Assembly (NCBI GenBank): GCA_021739805.1
Contig: JAIPBB010000028.1
Coordinates: 1-24,339, forward strand
Length of the DNA stretch: 24,339 bases
Origin: Saprospiraceae bacterium
GTDB lineage: Bacteria; Bacteroidota; Bacteroidia; Bacteroidales; JAIPBB01
Direction of reading: 5' to 3'
The notes under the pieces are model-generated. The model was given only the letters and a program-made list of their open reading frames with translations, had not been told where the DNA came from and did no database searches. A program made the translations under genes and the position numbers. Numbering within the stretch: the stretch's first letter is position 1; every line of letters starts with the position of its first letter. Below, in pieces: positions 14,546-22,924 of the stretch.

Positions 14546-15919
14546 ATGGGAGATTATACACAACTATTAGGAGTTTCATCATTTCAAATTTATGAGTATT
14601 ACTTTTTTGTAATAATTTCTTTAGTATATGTGCTCTGGAAATTTGGCATTAATAAAATATCAGTTTTAGTTGTACTAATCTTCTGGGAAGGATTAAATGG
14701 ATTGTTAGCTAAAATGAATATCATTTCTCCTGAGTATTATCGTTTGATTTTCATTTTATATCTATTCTATGTATTTGGAAGGGACGTATTTAAAAATAAA
14801 AATAATGAAGATAATTTTATCCGTATTTCATTTATGATTTTTACCCTTTCTTATGCTATTACACATATATTAAATGGAGGGAAGCCTTTAAATATATTAA
14901 GCCAATTTTTTTTTGGTTATGCTGTTGTTTTCCTTTTATATTTTGGTTTGCGGGAAAAGATAAAAAATCCAAATCATAAAAGTTATTTAGAAAAACTAAT
15001 AGTTACTATTTTATTTATTCAAGTATTATTAAGTTTTGTGAAATTTCTTATTATTGGGAATATTGAAGCAATTGTTGGCAGTATTTCTGCTAAGGGTGCT
15101 GGTGTAGCAGTAGTTTTCCCCATATTTGCCTTTATTTTTTATAGATTTTATAAACGAAATAGTTTTAATACAAAAGAGTGGATTTTTGCTATTTCTTTTT
15201 TTTTAATCGCAATTGTTAGTAATAAAAGATCACCTGTTTTTATTTTCCCAATAATCATAATTTTAATGGTAACATATATAGACAGAAAAGTAAATATAAA
15301 ATCTTTGTTTAAGTATATTCCATTAATTTTAATAGTGTTTTATATTGGCATAAGATCTAATAGATCTTTTAATCCAGAAAATTCAGCCTGGGGTAGTTTT
15401 GATATTGAATATGCAATAAAATATGCATTTTTATATAATTTTGGTGTTGAAAGTTTGGATAAAGTAACTGCAGGGAAATCTGATGTGGGACGAGGGGCAG
15501 GTTTATTAATGATGTTTTCTGATAAAGAACTAAATAGACTTAATATAGTGGAAGTATTATTTGGGACAGGTGTATCAGCAATTACATTAGATAAAGGGAT
15601 TTTAAATTATCTAGAGAATATGGATTACGATGGCCTAATAGGATTCTTTCAAGGTATGTTTTATATGTTAGGTATTTGTGGCTTGGTGTCATATTCCATT
15701 TTTATTTATGCAATTATTCGAGCTATCAATAACAAAAGACTTAGAAAAGTTTTATTAATTTTTATTTTTTGGGAGATATTTTTTTATGGTGCAATGTCAG
15801 TAAAGGCAAATTCCATGGCTTTTTTATTAGTTGCAATCATTGTATACTCCAATGCTTTATTCCAAGAATCAATGGCAAGCAAAAGCTTAGAAGATTTTTC
15901 AATAGCACATGCTAAGTAA
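14546..15919 (+). CDS. wzy: Wzy-like O-antigen/capsule polymerase
   Basis: 457 residues with about 11-12 hydrophobic segments and little recognisable motif, as usual for Wzy. A central NKRSPVFIFPIIII resembles the Wzy_C/O-antigen-ligase motif region. A large outward loop (about 265-365, with FNPENSAWGSF and RGAGLLMMFSD) separates two helix groups, followed by DYDGLIGFFQGMFYMLGICG, a common polymerase/ligase feature. The protein would polymerise lipid-linked repeat units in the periplasm. It could instead be a ligase (WaaL type); the presence of a Wzx-like flippase in the cluster favours Wzy. The 116 bp before it (14430-14545) are AT-rich and contain no feature I can support. Confidence 0.7.
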   Translation: MGDYTQLLGVSSFQIYEYYFFVIISLVYVLWKFGINKISVLVVLIFWEGLNGLLAKMNIISPEYYRLIFILYLFYVFGRDVFKNKNNEDNFIRISFMIFTLSYAITHILNGGKPLNILSQFFFGYAVVFLLYFGLREKIKNPNHKSYLEKLIVTILFIQVLLSFVKFLIIGNIEAIVGSISAKGAGVAVVFPIFAFIFYRFYKRNSFNTKEWIFAISFFLIAIVSNKRSPVFIFPIIIILMVTYIDRKVNIKSLFKYIPLILIVFYIGIRSNRSFNPENSAWGSFDIEYAIKYAFLYNFGVESLDKVTAGKSDVGRGAGLLMMFSDKELNRLNIVEVLFGTGVSAITLDKGILNYLENMDYDGLIGFFQGMFYMLGICGLVSYSIFIYAIIRAINNKRLRKVLLIFIFWEIFFYGAMSVKANSMAFLLVAIIVYSNALFQESMASKSLEDFSIAHAK

Positions 15920-15969
15920 TTAACAATACTATAAAACTTTCTCATATCTACAATAAGAATTCTATACAT

Positions 15970-17016
15970 ATGAAATTTTCAGATAAAGTATCAATTGGAT
16001 TATATACAATTTCAAATGAAACCCCGGTTTTTATTATAGCAGAAGCTGGTGTAAATCATAATGGTAATATGCAATTGGCAAAAGATCTTATAGATGTTGC
16101 TGTTGAAGCACAAGCAGATGCAGTTAAATTCCAAACTTTTAAAGCAGAACATCTTATTCTAAACTCAGTTGAAAAGGCTCCTTATCAAAAGCAAACAACT
16201 AATAAAGATGAAACTCAGTTTGATATGCTTAAAAAATTAGAAGTATCAATTGATCAAAACAAAGAACTACTTGATTATTGTACAGAAAAAGGAATTATTT
16301 TTCTTACTACTCCATTTGATGAACAAAGTTTGGATGAACTAGATAGTCTTAATTTATCTGCTTATAAAGTGGCATCTACTGATCTCACTAATCTTCCCTT
16401 TTTAAGAAAGATTGCAATCAAAAACAAACCTATCATTCTTTCTACCGGTATGAGTTATTTTTCTGAGGTTCAGATGGCACTTGAAGAAATCTATCCATTT
16501 AACAAAAATGTTATTTTATTACAATGCACTGCCAACTATCCTATTGCTGATTGTGAGGCTAATCTAAACGTAATCCTTACTTATAAGAAGGCATTTGATA
16601 TTCTTGTTGGATATTCCGATCATTCAGTAGGAATTGGTGCTGCGCCATATGCAGTTCCATTGGGTGCAAAAGTAATAGAAAAGCATTTTACCATAGACAA
16701 ATCCGTTGAAGGACCTGACCACAAAGCATCGCTAACACCAAACGAGTTAAAGGATTTTGTGAGACAGATAAGACAAGTAGAAGAATATATGGGAAGTAAA
16801 ATCAAAAAGCCAAGTCTTGATGAAATTTATACTCGAAAGTCTCTTCAAAAATGTCTTGTAGCTACTCGAAACATTCCAAAGGGACAATTCATTATGGAGA
16901 ATGATATTGTTGCTAAAAGAACCGGGGGAAAAGGTCTTTCTCCAATTTATTATAAAATCCTTATAAATAAGCGAGCATCGAAATCATATAAAATAAACGA
17001 TCTTTTTGATGAATAA
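15970..17016 (+). CDS. legI: Nonulosonic acid synthase of the LegI/NeuB family
   Basis: 348 residues with an N-terminal TIM barrel and C-terminal SAF (antifreeze-like) domain. Key motifs are AEAGVNHNG (25-33), AVKFQTFKAE (51-60), TTPFDEQS (113-120), STGMS (158-162), QCTANYP (185-191), YSDHS (215-219), EKHFT (237-241) and GPDHKAS (248-254). The SAF part includes RKSLQKCLVATRNIPKGQ. The enzyme condenses a 6-deoxy-diamino-mannose (or ManNAc) with phosphoenolpyruvate. The companion LegC and PtmE genes, and the DETQFDMLKKLE segment, favour N,N'-diacetyllegionaminate synthase (LegI) over sialic acid synthase. It starts 50 bp after the wzy-like gene and overlaps the NeuD-like gene by 8 bp. Confidence 0.88.
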   Translation: MKFSDKVSIGLYTISNETPVFIIAEAGVNHNGNMQLAKDLIDVAVEAQADAVKFQTFKAEHLILNSVEKAPYQKQTTNKDETQFDMLKKLEVSIDQNKELLDYCTEKGIIFLTTPFDEQSLDELDSLNLSAYKVASTDLTNLPFLRKIAIKNKPIILSTGMSYFSEVQMALEEIYPFNKNVILLQCTANYPIADCEANLNVILTYKKAFDILVGYSDHSVGIGAAPYAVPLGAKVIEKHFTIDKSVEGPDHKASLTPNELKDFVRQIRQVEEYMGSKIKKPSLDEIYTRKSLQKCLVATRNIPKGQFIMENDIVAKRTGGKGLSPIYYKILINKRASKSYKINDLFDE

Positions 17017-17623
17017 AAAAATTGCTCTCATTGGTGCTGGGGGACATACTCGCTCGCTTATAAGCTTGATTAATAAAACTTCTTTCAAGATTGATGGCAT
17101 CTATGATGATAACTTTAATCCTGATATTTCGGAATTTATCAATGGTTGTCTTGTAAGCGGAAAACTAATTGATTTACCTGAAAATTCAACTATAATTCTT
17201 TCAATAGGAAATAATGAATTGCGCAAGAAACTTTATTCCAAATTTAAAAAAAACATTCTTAAGGAGAACATTATTCATCCTAATTCGACAATTGAGAAAT
17301 ATGTTTTCATAGGAAACTCTAATCAAATATTTGCTTCTGTTTATATTAATTCCCAAACAAGAATTGGTAATAATAATATTATTAATACTGGTGTAATTCT
17401 TGAACATGAAAATGAAATTGGTGATCACAATCATATTTCAATTGGATCAATTTTGGGAGGAAGAGTAAGTATTGGAAGTTCCTGCTTCATTGGAGCTGGG
17501 GTAACAATAATTGATAACATAAGCATATGTAGCAATGTAATCGTTGGAGCAGGGAGTGTTATTATTAAAGACATTATAGATCCAGGAACATATGTTGGCA
17601 ATCCTACACATAAAATAAAATGA
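17009..17623 (+). CDS. NeuD/PglD/PerB-family sugar acyltransferase
   Basis: 204 residues from the ATG at 17009 (a TTG one codon upstream is less likely). The N-terminal Rossmann-like part has ALIGAGGHTRSL (6-17) and IILSIGNNELRKKL. A left-handed beta-helix follows: NSNQIFASVYINSQTRIG, NNIINTGVILEHENEIGDHNHISIGSILGG, CFIGAGVTI and VIVGAGSVIIKDI, ending YVGNPTHKIK. The HE-x-x-IGDHNHIS region corresponds to the active-site histidine of PglD (EHEN-IGDHNHIS). The family N-acetylates 4-amino sugar nucleotides or O-acetylates sialic acid. Two roles fit: LegH (on the legionaminic precursor, as it is adjacent to legI) or PerB-like perosamine N-acyltransferase. The sequence does not decide between them. 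Confidence 0.85.
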   Translation: MNKKIALIGAGGHTRSLISLINKTSFKIDGIYDDNFNPDISEFINGCLVSGKLIDLPENSTIILSIGNNELRKKLYSKFKKNILKENIIHPNSTIEKYVFIGNSNQIFASVYINSQTRIGNNNIINTGVILEHENEIGDHNHISIGSILGGRVSIGSSCFIGAGVTIIDNISICSNVIVGAGSVIIKDIIDPGTYVGNPTHKIK

Positions 17624-18474
17624 TATTTATTTCAACATCATGCATAAAGTCTAATACGATAAGAGAATCAATAGAAAAACTTGTCAAACATGGCTTCCAC
17701 AATATTGAGTTATCTGGTGGTACAAGAAGTTATCCGGAACTTGAATCGGATCTTCTGAATTTAAAAAAACAACATAATCTAAATTTCACAATACATAACT
17801 ATTTCCCCCCTCCCCAAGAGCCATTTGTAATAAATATAGCATCTGAAAATGAAGAAATTCGCAAAAAGAGCTTAAATCATTTTCAGAAAGGGATTCTTTT
17901 AGCACAAAAACTAGATGTTGATAAGATTGGCATGCATGCTGGATTTTATATTGACCCTAACGCTTGTGAAATAGGAAGTCCGTTATCATATTCAATAGTC
18001 GCAGAAAAATCTGAATCACTCTTTAGGTTTATTGATGGATTTAATTACTTACAAAATGCAGCAGGTAATATAAAACTTTATATAGAGAATAATGTTATTT
18101 CCAAAAGTAATTTTGAAACATATGGAAAGAATCCTTTGATGTTAACTTGCTACAGTGAATATATCGAACTAAGGAAACTTATTGATTTTCCGTTAATTCT
18201 AGATGTTGCGCATCTCTTTGTAAGTTCTAATACATTAGGTCTTGAATTTGAAAGTGAGATAAAAGCATTATTGAAGGTCTCAGATTATCTGCATTTAAGT
18301 AATAACGAAGGGATTGAAGATAGCAATAGTGCCTTTGAAGAAAAGAGTGAGATTTTTAATTTCCTCCTTCAAAACAAAAAATTGATAAAAAACAAAACAA
18401 TTACTCTTGAGATTTATGAAAACATTGAAGTAATAAAAAAATCACACCAAATCATATCTAATCTATTTGAATAA
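17620..18474 (+). CDS. Xylose-isomerase-like TIM barrel protein (sugar phosphate isomerase/epimerase family)
   Basis: 284 residues of the AP-endonuclease-2/xylose-isomerase-like TIM barrel family. Repeated barrel units include FHNIELSGG, LNFTIHNYFPPP, VDKIGMHAGFY, KLYIENN, FPLILDVAHLFVS, DYLHLSNNEG and KTITLEIYE. The metal-site set of acidic and His residues is plausible (E at the ends of IELSGG, IEN and LEIYE; D-x-x-H in LDVAHL; H in LHLS). The family isomerises or epimerises sugars and related compounds, or cleaves abasic DNA. Its reaction here is unknown. Its start overlaps the NeuD-like gene by 4 bp (ATGA) and the PerA-like gene follows after 9 bp, so it belongs to the sugar operon. Confidence 0.75.
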   Translation: MIFISTSCIKSNTIRESIEKLVKHGFHNIELSGGTRSYPELESDLLNLKKQHNLNFTIHNYFPPPQEPFVINIASENEEIRKKSLNHFQKGILLAQKLDVDKIGMHAGFYIDPNACEIGSPLSYSIVAEKSESLFRFIDGFNYLQNAAGNIKLYIENNVISKSNFETYGKNPLMLTCYSEYIELRKLIDFPLILDVAHLFVSSNTLGLEFESEIKALLKVSDYLHLSNNEGIEDSNSAFEEKSEIFNFLLQNKKLIKNKTITLEIYENIEVIKKSHQIISNLFE

Positions 18475-18483
18475 AAATAAAAA

Positions 18484-19569
18484 ATGAAGTACCCTATTTA
18501 TTTACCAGACATTACAGAGCATGAAAAAAAACTAGTAAATGATTGTTTGGATAGCACATGGATATCTTCCAGAGGTGAGTATATTGAGCAATTCGAAGAA
18601 ATTGTAGCCGATTATGTTGGAACGAAGCATGCTGTGGCAGTTTCTAATGGTACTGTTGCGTTGCATTTAGCGTTATTGGCTCATGGAATAGGTTCGGGTG
18701 ATGAAGTTTTAGTGCCAGATTTAACATATATTGCAACAGCAAATGCTGTTTTATATGTAAATGCAACTCCTGTTTTTGTTGATGTGGAACAAAAAAGCTG
18801 GAATATATCATGCGATGATATTATAAAAAAGATAACATCTAAAACCAAAGCAATAATAGTTACTGATATTTATGGAACTCCTCCTGAAATGGATGAAATT
18901 AATAGAATTGCAGCTCTAAATAATTTAATTATTATTGAAGATGCAGCTGAATCATTAGGGGCTGAATATAAGTTATTAAAAGCAGGTAATTTAGGTCAAA
19001 TAGGAACTTTAAGTTTTTTTGGAAATAAAACAATTACTACTGGCGAAGGAGGAATGGTTCTTACAAATGATGCAAACACAAACTATCTGTTAAGGAAATT
19101 AAGAAATCAAGGAAATTCGGATTCAGTTAGATATTTCCATGACATTCTTGGCTATAATTATCGAATGACTAATATTCAAGCAGCCATTGGTGTAGCACAA
19201 ATGTCAAGAATTGAATGGATCCTTGAAAAAAAGAAAAACATTCAAAAGTGGTATAAAGAAAGATTAAAAAATTTGGTAGATTTTCAAATAATTAATGAGG
19301 GTATTGTTTCTTCTTATTGGATGGTTAGTTTTCTTTTAAAAGATGAAGAACAAAGAAATAACCTTATGAAATTAATTGGAAAAGAAGGAATTGAAACCCG
19401 ACCATTTTTTAAACCAATTAGTTCTATGCCTTTTTATACTATTGAGAAAAATGAAGTTTCTTATAATTTATCAACTCGTGGAGTAAATTTACCAAGTTAT
19501 CCTGCATTGGATGAGGATGACATAGAGCAAATATGTACTAAAATAAAAGGCATAATTTTAAAGAAATAA
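18484..19569 (+). CDS. perA: PerA/RfbE-like GDP-perosamine synthase (DegT aminotransferase)
   Basis: 361 residues, a DegT/DnrJ/EryC1 sugar aminotransferase. The start KYPIYLPDITEHEKKLVNDC with DSTWISSRGEYIEQFE and HAVAVSNGTVALHLAL matches the PerA group, which aminates GDP-4-keto-6-deoxy-mannose with glutamate. The PLP site is intact: D153 (EDAAESLG) and lysine K182 in FFGNKTITTGEGGM. The gene is 38 bp upstream of gmd, whose product makes exactly that keto sugar, so the pair most likely yields GDP-perosamine. It is about 20 residues shorter than LegC and is a clear paralogue, not a duplicate. The C-terminal GVNLPSYPALDEDDI is typical of the family. Confidence 0.8.
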   Translation: MKYPIYLPDITEHEKKLVNDCLDSTWISSRGEYIEQFEEIVADYVGTKHAVAVSNGTVALHLALLAHGIGSGDEVLVPDLTYIATANAVLYVNATPVFVDVEQKSWNISCDDIIKKITSKTKAIIVTDIYGTPPEMDEINRIAALNNLIIIEDAAESLGAEYKLLKAGNLGQIGTLSFFGNKTITTGEGGMVLTNDANTNYLLRKLRNQGNSDSVRYFHDILGYNYRMTNIQAAIGVAQMSRIEWILEKKKNIQKWYKERLKNLVDFQIINEGIVSSYWMVSFLLKDEEQRNNLMKLIGKEGIETRPFFKPISSMPFYTIEKNEVSYNLSTRGVNLPSYPALDEDDIEQICTKIKGIILKK

Positions 19570-19607
19570 AACCATAGATTAATATCTAAATAATCAAAGA
19601 TATAGAA

Positions 19608-20657
19608 ATGAAAAAAGCATTAATTACAGGTGTTACAGGACAAGATGGCTCATATTTAGCCGAATTCTTACTTTCAAAAGGATACGAAGTACATGGTCTA
19701 GTTAGAAGATCCAGTTTAGAGCAAAAGTTAAGGATTGACCATTTATATAAAGATCCCCATATTAATGGAAATAATTTTAAAGTACATTATGGTGATATTA
19801 CAGATTCAAGTAATTTAGTTAGGATAATTGAAAAAATCAATCCTAATGAAATATATAATCTAGCAGCTCAAAGCCATGTAAGAGTTTCTTTTGATATACC
19901 TGAATACACTGCAAATGCTGATGCTCTTGGAACACTTAGAATTCTTGAGGCAATAAGAATTTTAGGATATAATAATGAAGCGAAATTATATCAAGCGTCA
20001 ACTAGTGAATTATTTGGAAAAGTGCAAGAAATTCCTCAAAATGAAAATACACCTTTTTATCCAAGGAGTCCTTATGGAGTTGCTAAACTATATGCATATT
20101 GGTTAATAAAAAACTACAGAGAAGCATATAATATTTTTGCATGTAATGGCATTTTGTTTAATCACGAATCTCCTAGAAGAGGCAATAGCTTCGTTACTAA
20201 AAAAATAGCGTGTGCTGCAGCAGAAATTGCAAAAGGGAGAAAGGATAAATTATTTCTTGGAAATATTGATTCCAAAAGAGATTGGGGTTATGCTCCTGAT
20301 TTTGTTAAATCCATGTGGATGATTTTACAGCAACCAGAATCCGATGATTTTGTTATAGCAACAGGAGAGACTCATACTGTAAGAGAGTTTGTTGAAAAAT
20401 GCTTTAACTATGTTGGAATAATAATTGAGTGGAAAGGATCCGGAGTAAATGAAATAGGATTAAATTCAAAAACGGGAAAAGAACTGATTAATATTGATCC
20501 CTATTATTTTAGGCCAACTGAAGTGGATATATTGTTGGGTGATTATTCAAAAGCAAAAAAGGAGTTGGGTTGGGAACCAAAAACCAAATTTGAAGATTTA
20601 GTGAAAATCATGATGGATTTTGAATATAACAATAAAGAATATTCAGCAATATTTTAA
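19608..20657 (+). CDS. gmd: GDP-mannose 4,6-dehydratase
   Basis: 349 residues with all Gmd hallmarks: [19 protein letters not shown] (4-22), VHGLVRRSS (28-36), [22 protein letters not shown] (84-95), the catalytic S131-T132-S133-E134 segment with Y156-x3-K160 (SPYGVAK), FNHESPRRG and [16 protein letters not shown]. The enzyme converts GDP-mannose to GDP-4-keto-6-deoxy-mannose. No fucose synthase (Fcl) or Rmd reductase is visible, while a PerA-like aminotransferase lies immediately upstream, so perosamine is the best-supported product. Length is normal. The perA-gmd pair separates legI from legF. Confidence 0.93.
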   Translation: MKKALITGVTGQDGSYLAEFLLSKGYEVHGLVRRSSLEQKLRIDHLYKDPHINGNNFKVHYGDITDSSNLVRIIEKINPNEIYNLAAQSHVRVSFDIPEYTANADALGTLRILEAIRILGYNNEAKLYQASTSELFGKVQEIPQNENTPFYPRSPYGVAKLYAYWLIKNYREAYNIFACNGILFNHESPRRGNSFVTKKIACAAAEIAKGRKDKLFLGNIDSKRDWGYAPDFVKSMWMILQQPESDDFVIATGETHTVREFVEKCFNYVGIIIEWKGSGVNEIGLNSKTGKELINIDPYYFRPTEVDILLGDYSKAKKELGWEPKTKFEDLVKIMMDFEYNNKEYSAIF

Positions 20658-20665
20658 ACTGAATA

Positions 20666-20752
20666 ATATTGTTTCGTAATGCATTAATGGTGATTCCAAG
20701 CAGATACGAATCAAAAGATATTAAGAGTAATACTTGGAATAGATATGATTAA
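20666..20752 (+). other. Short ORF/possible remnant resembling a CMP-sugar synthetase N terminus
   Basis: Between gmd and legF, a frame open from 20663 contains ALMVIPSRYESKDIKSN (ATG at 20687, stop at 20752). IPSRYESK resembles the IPARxGSKRLPxKN nucleotide-binding start of NeuA/KdsB enzymes, as does IIPARAGSKRLPNKN of the intact gene just downstream. It ends after 22 codons. The segment is too short to rule out chance; it may be a decayed duplicate or foreign cytidylyltransferase start. Confidence 0.25.
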
Positions 20753-21431
20753 TAATAAAAGAGTTCTTGCAATTATACCTGCAAGAGCAGGAAGTAAAAG
20801 ACTACCTAATAAGAATATTTTAAATTTAGCTGGAAAACCTTTAATTGCCTGGACTATTGAAGCAGCTTTGGATTGTCATTTTATTGACAAAACTATTGTA
20901 TCAACAGATTCTTTAAAAATAAAAAAAATATCAAAAAAATATGGAGCTGAAGTCCCATTTATTCGACCTAATAAGTTGGCAACGGACTATGCAACAACTA
21001 ATGATGTTATAATACATGCTTTGGAACAATGTCGTAAGCAAAATCAAAATTTTGATATAGTTGTACTTTTACAAGCAACTTCTCCTTTGCGTTCATCACA
21101 ACATATTGATGAAGCCCTCCACATTTTTAATGAAGACTTGGATATGGTGGTCTCAGTTAAAAAATCACATGCTGCATCCGTTTTGTGCACTGAAACAGAG
21201 GATGGTTTTTTAGAATTTGTACTAAACAAGGAACTTAAGAGAAGTCAAGATTTTAGTAATTATTTTGAATATAACGGAGCGGTTTATATAATTAGTGTCA
21301 ACGCAATAATTGAAAAGGGACTTGCTGGTTTTACAAAGAAAATAAAGTACATTATGCCTGAAGAGTATTCAGTAGATATTGATACTTATTATGATTTTAA
21401 AAGAGCAGAGGAAATTCTAAAACTTATTTGA
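20745..21431 (+). CDS. legF: CMP-nonulosonic acid synthetase (LegF/NeuA family)
   Basis: 228 residues. The P-loop-like signature IIPARAGSKRLPNKNI (10-25), AGKPLIAWTIEAAL, VVLLQATSPLRSSQHIDEAL and the YNGAVYI strand identify an acylneuraminate cytidylyltransferase. The enzyme activates the free nonulosonic acid with CTP before glycosyl transfer. With LegC and LegI in the same cluster, CMP-legionaminic acid (LegF) is the likely product; CMP-Neu5Ac is possible if a NeuC-type epimerase is elsewhere. Length is normal. It is followed after 13 bp by wzx, so glycan assembly genes are probably co-transcribed. Confidence 0.87.
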   Translation: MINNKRVLAIIPARAGSKRLPNKNILNLAGKPLIAWTIEAALDCHFIDKTIVSTDSLKIKKISKKYGAEVPFIRPNKLATDYATTNDVIIHALEQCRKQNQNFDIVVLLQATSPLRSSQHIDEALHIFNEDLDMVVSVKKSHAASVLCTETEDGFLEFVLNKELKRSQDFSNYFEYNGAVYIISVNAIIEKGLAGFTKKIKYIMPEEYSVDIDTYYDFKRAEEILKLI

Positions 21432-21444
21432 TAATAATACTTAA

Positions 21445-22920
21445 ATGGAAGAGAAAAGAACAAGTAAGTTCTACGTTGGAAAATTATTAACAGGTAGTAT
21501 TGCAATGATGTTATCAGAGGCATCTATGAAAATGGTTATGTTGATAATTCTTCCTATAATGACCTATTATCTTTCACCTCGTGATTTTGGAATTATTGCA
21601 TCAATTAAAATGGTAGAGGGTTTTCTGATGATGTTCTTTAATCCAGGAGTGATATCGGGCACAACTCGCTTATATTATGACACAGAAGATATAGCTGAAC
21701 GCAGGACTCTTATAGGAGGCAGTTTATTGTTTTTTTTGATATTAGGAATAATTACAACAACAGCTTTATTAATTGCTGGTGAAGATTTCTTTGGAAATAT
21801 ATTTAATGAATTCGAATTGTATCCTTTTGGAATAGTTGCTATTCTAGCAAGTGTACTTATTCAGCCTAAGCGATTATGGTCCGCCTTATTAAGTTTTCAG
21901 TTTAAGATTCCCAAAATTGCACTCTTTTCTGTTATTCGAATGATAATAGATGTCTCAATATCTATTTATCTAGTAACAATTCTTTTATGGGGTGTTGAAG
22001 GTCGTGTAGTGGGCATGGTTTCGGGTATTGTTTTTACTTTTATTGTTGCAATGATTACACTCTTAAGATATGTTAAGGGGTATTTTTCGTTGCGGAAAAT
22101 GTGGCAGATTCTAAAATTTAGTCTGCCTTTAGCACCTGCAATTTGGGCCTATTCAGCATTAGATATCGCAGATCGTTTCTTGATCGAACATTTTATTGGA
22201 CTAAATGATCTTGGAATATATTCTATAGCATATATTTTATCTTCTGCCCCGTTATTTGTTTCTTTAGGTTTTCGCAAAATGTGGGAGCCCATATTCTATG
22301 AAAACATGAATAATAATAATTACAAAGGGATTAATTCTTTGATTAAAACTTTTGTTGTTGTCATTAGTTTGATTTGTAGTTGTTTAATTTTATTTTCTGA
22401 GGAGTTAACGACAGTTGTTCTGGCTAAGGACTTCTCCGCAGCCAGCACTATTATTCCATGGGTTACTTTAGGTGTGTTTTTTCTTGGAATTTTACCTATC
22501 AGTAATTCATTTATTACTTACGAGAAGAAATTCAAAAGAATAAGTGTAAATGCTGCAATATCAGCAGTAATTAACATATTTTTAAATATTATATTATTAC
22601 CAAGAATAGGTATTGTTGGCAGTGCAATTGCTACTTTCATATCTTATCTGATTTACTTCATTCTTAATTTATGGGTTGTTGGAAGTTTGTTTATTAAAGT
22701 TACAAGTTTTAGAATATTTGTCGTGCCACTTTTAATCCTTTTCCTTACAATAATTATCTATTTTAGTTTAGAGTTGACAATTCTATCTTTTATTATTAAA
22801 ATTTTGTTCCTTTTGGTAATATTGATTTTTGTTTTGGTAATATATTTTAATAAAAGGGAGAAAGCCTTTGTAAAATCATTCTATTTAGGTTTTTTTTCAA
22901 AAAAAAGTAAAGAGATATAA
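21445..22920 (+). CDS. wzx: Wzx-like polysaccharide flippase (MOP superfamily)
   Basis: 491 residues with about 12-14 transmembrane helices in two bundles of the polysaccharide-transport/MATE-like MOP fold. Recognisable parts are TYYLSPRDFGIIASIKMV near the end of helix 1-2, SGTTRLYYD, LKFSLPLAPAIWAYSALDIADRFLIEHFIGL at the mid-point, FRKMWEPIFYE, and LNIILLPRIGIVGSAIATFISYLIYF in the second half. These are typical of Wzx proteins. It would flip undecaprenyl-linked repeat units to the periplasm for the Wzy-like polymerase encoded 5.5 kb upstream. Substrate not predictable. Confidence 0.88.
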   Translation: MEEKRTSKFYVGKLLTGSIAMMLSEASMKMVMLIILPIMTYYLSPRDFGIIASIKMVEGFLMMFFNPGVISGTTRLYYDTEDIAERRTLIGGSLLFFLILGIITTTALLIAGEDFFGNIFNEFELYPFGIVAILASVLIQPKRLWSALLSFQFKIPKIALFSVIRMIIDVSISIYLVTILLWGVEGRVVGMVSGIVFTFIVAMITLLRYVKGYFSLRKMWQILKFSLPLAPAIWAYSALDIADRFLIEHFIGLNDLGIYSIAYILSSAPLFVSLGFRKMWEPIFYENMNNNNYKGINSLIKTFVVVISLICSCLILFSEELTTVVLAKDFSAASTIIPWVTLGVFFLGILPISNSFITYEKKFKRISVNAAISAVINIFLNIILLPRIGIVGSAIATFISYLIYFILNLWVVGSLFIKVTSFRIFVVPLLILFLTIIIYFSLELTILSFIIKILFLLVILIFVLVIYFNKREKAFVKSFYLGFFSKKSKEI

Positions 22921-22924
22921 ATTA

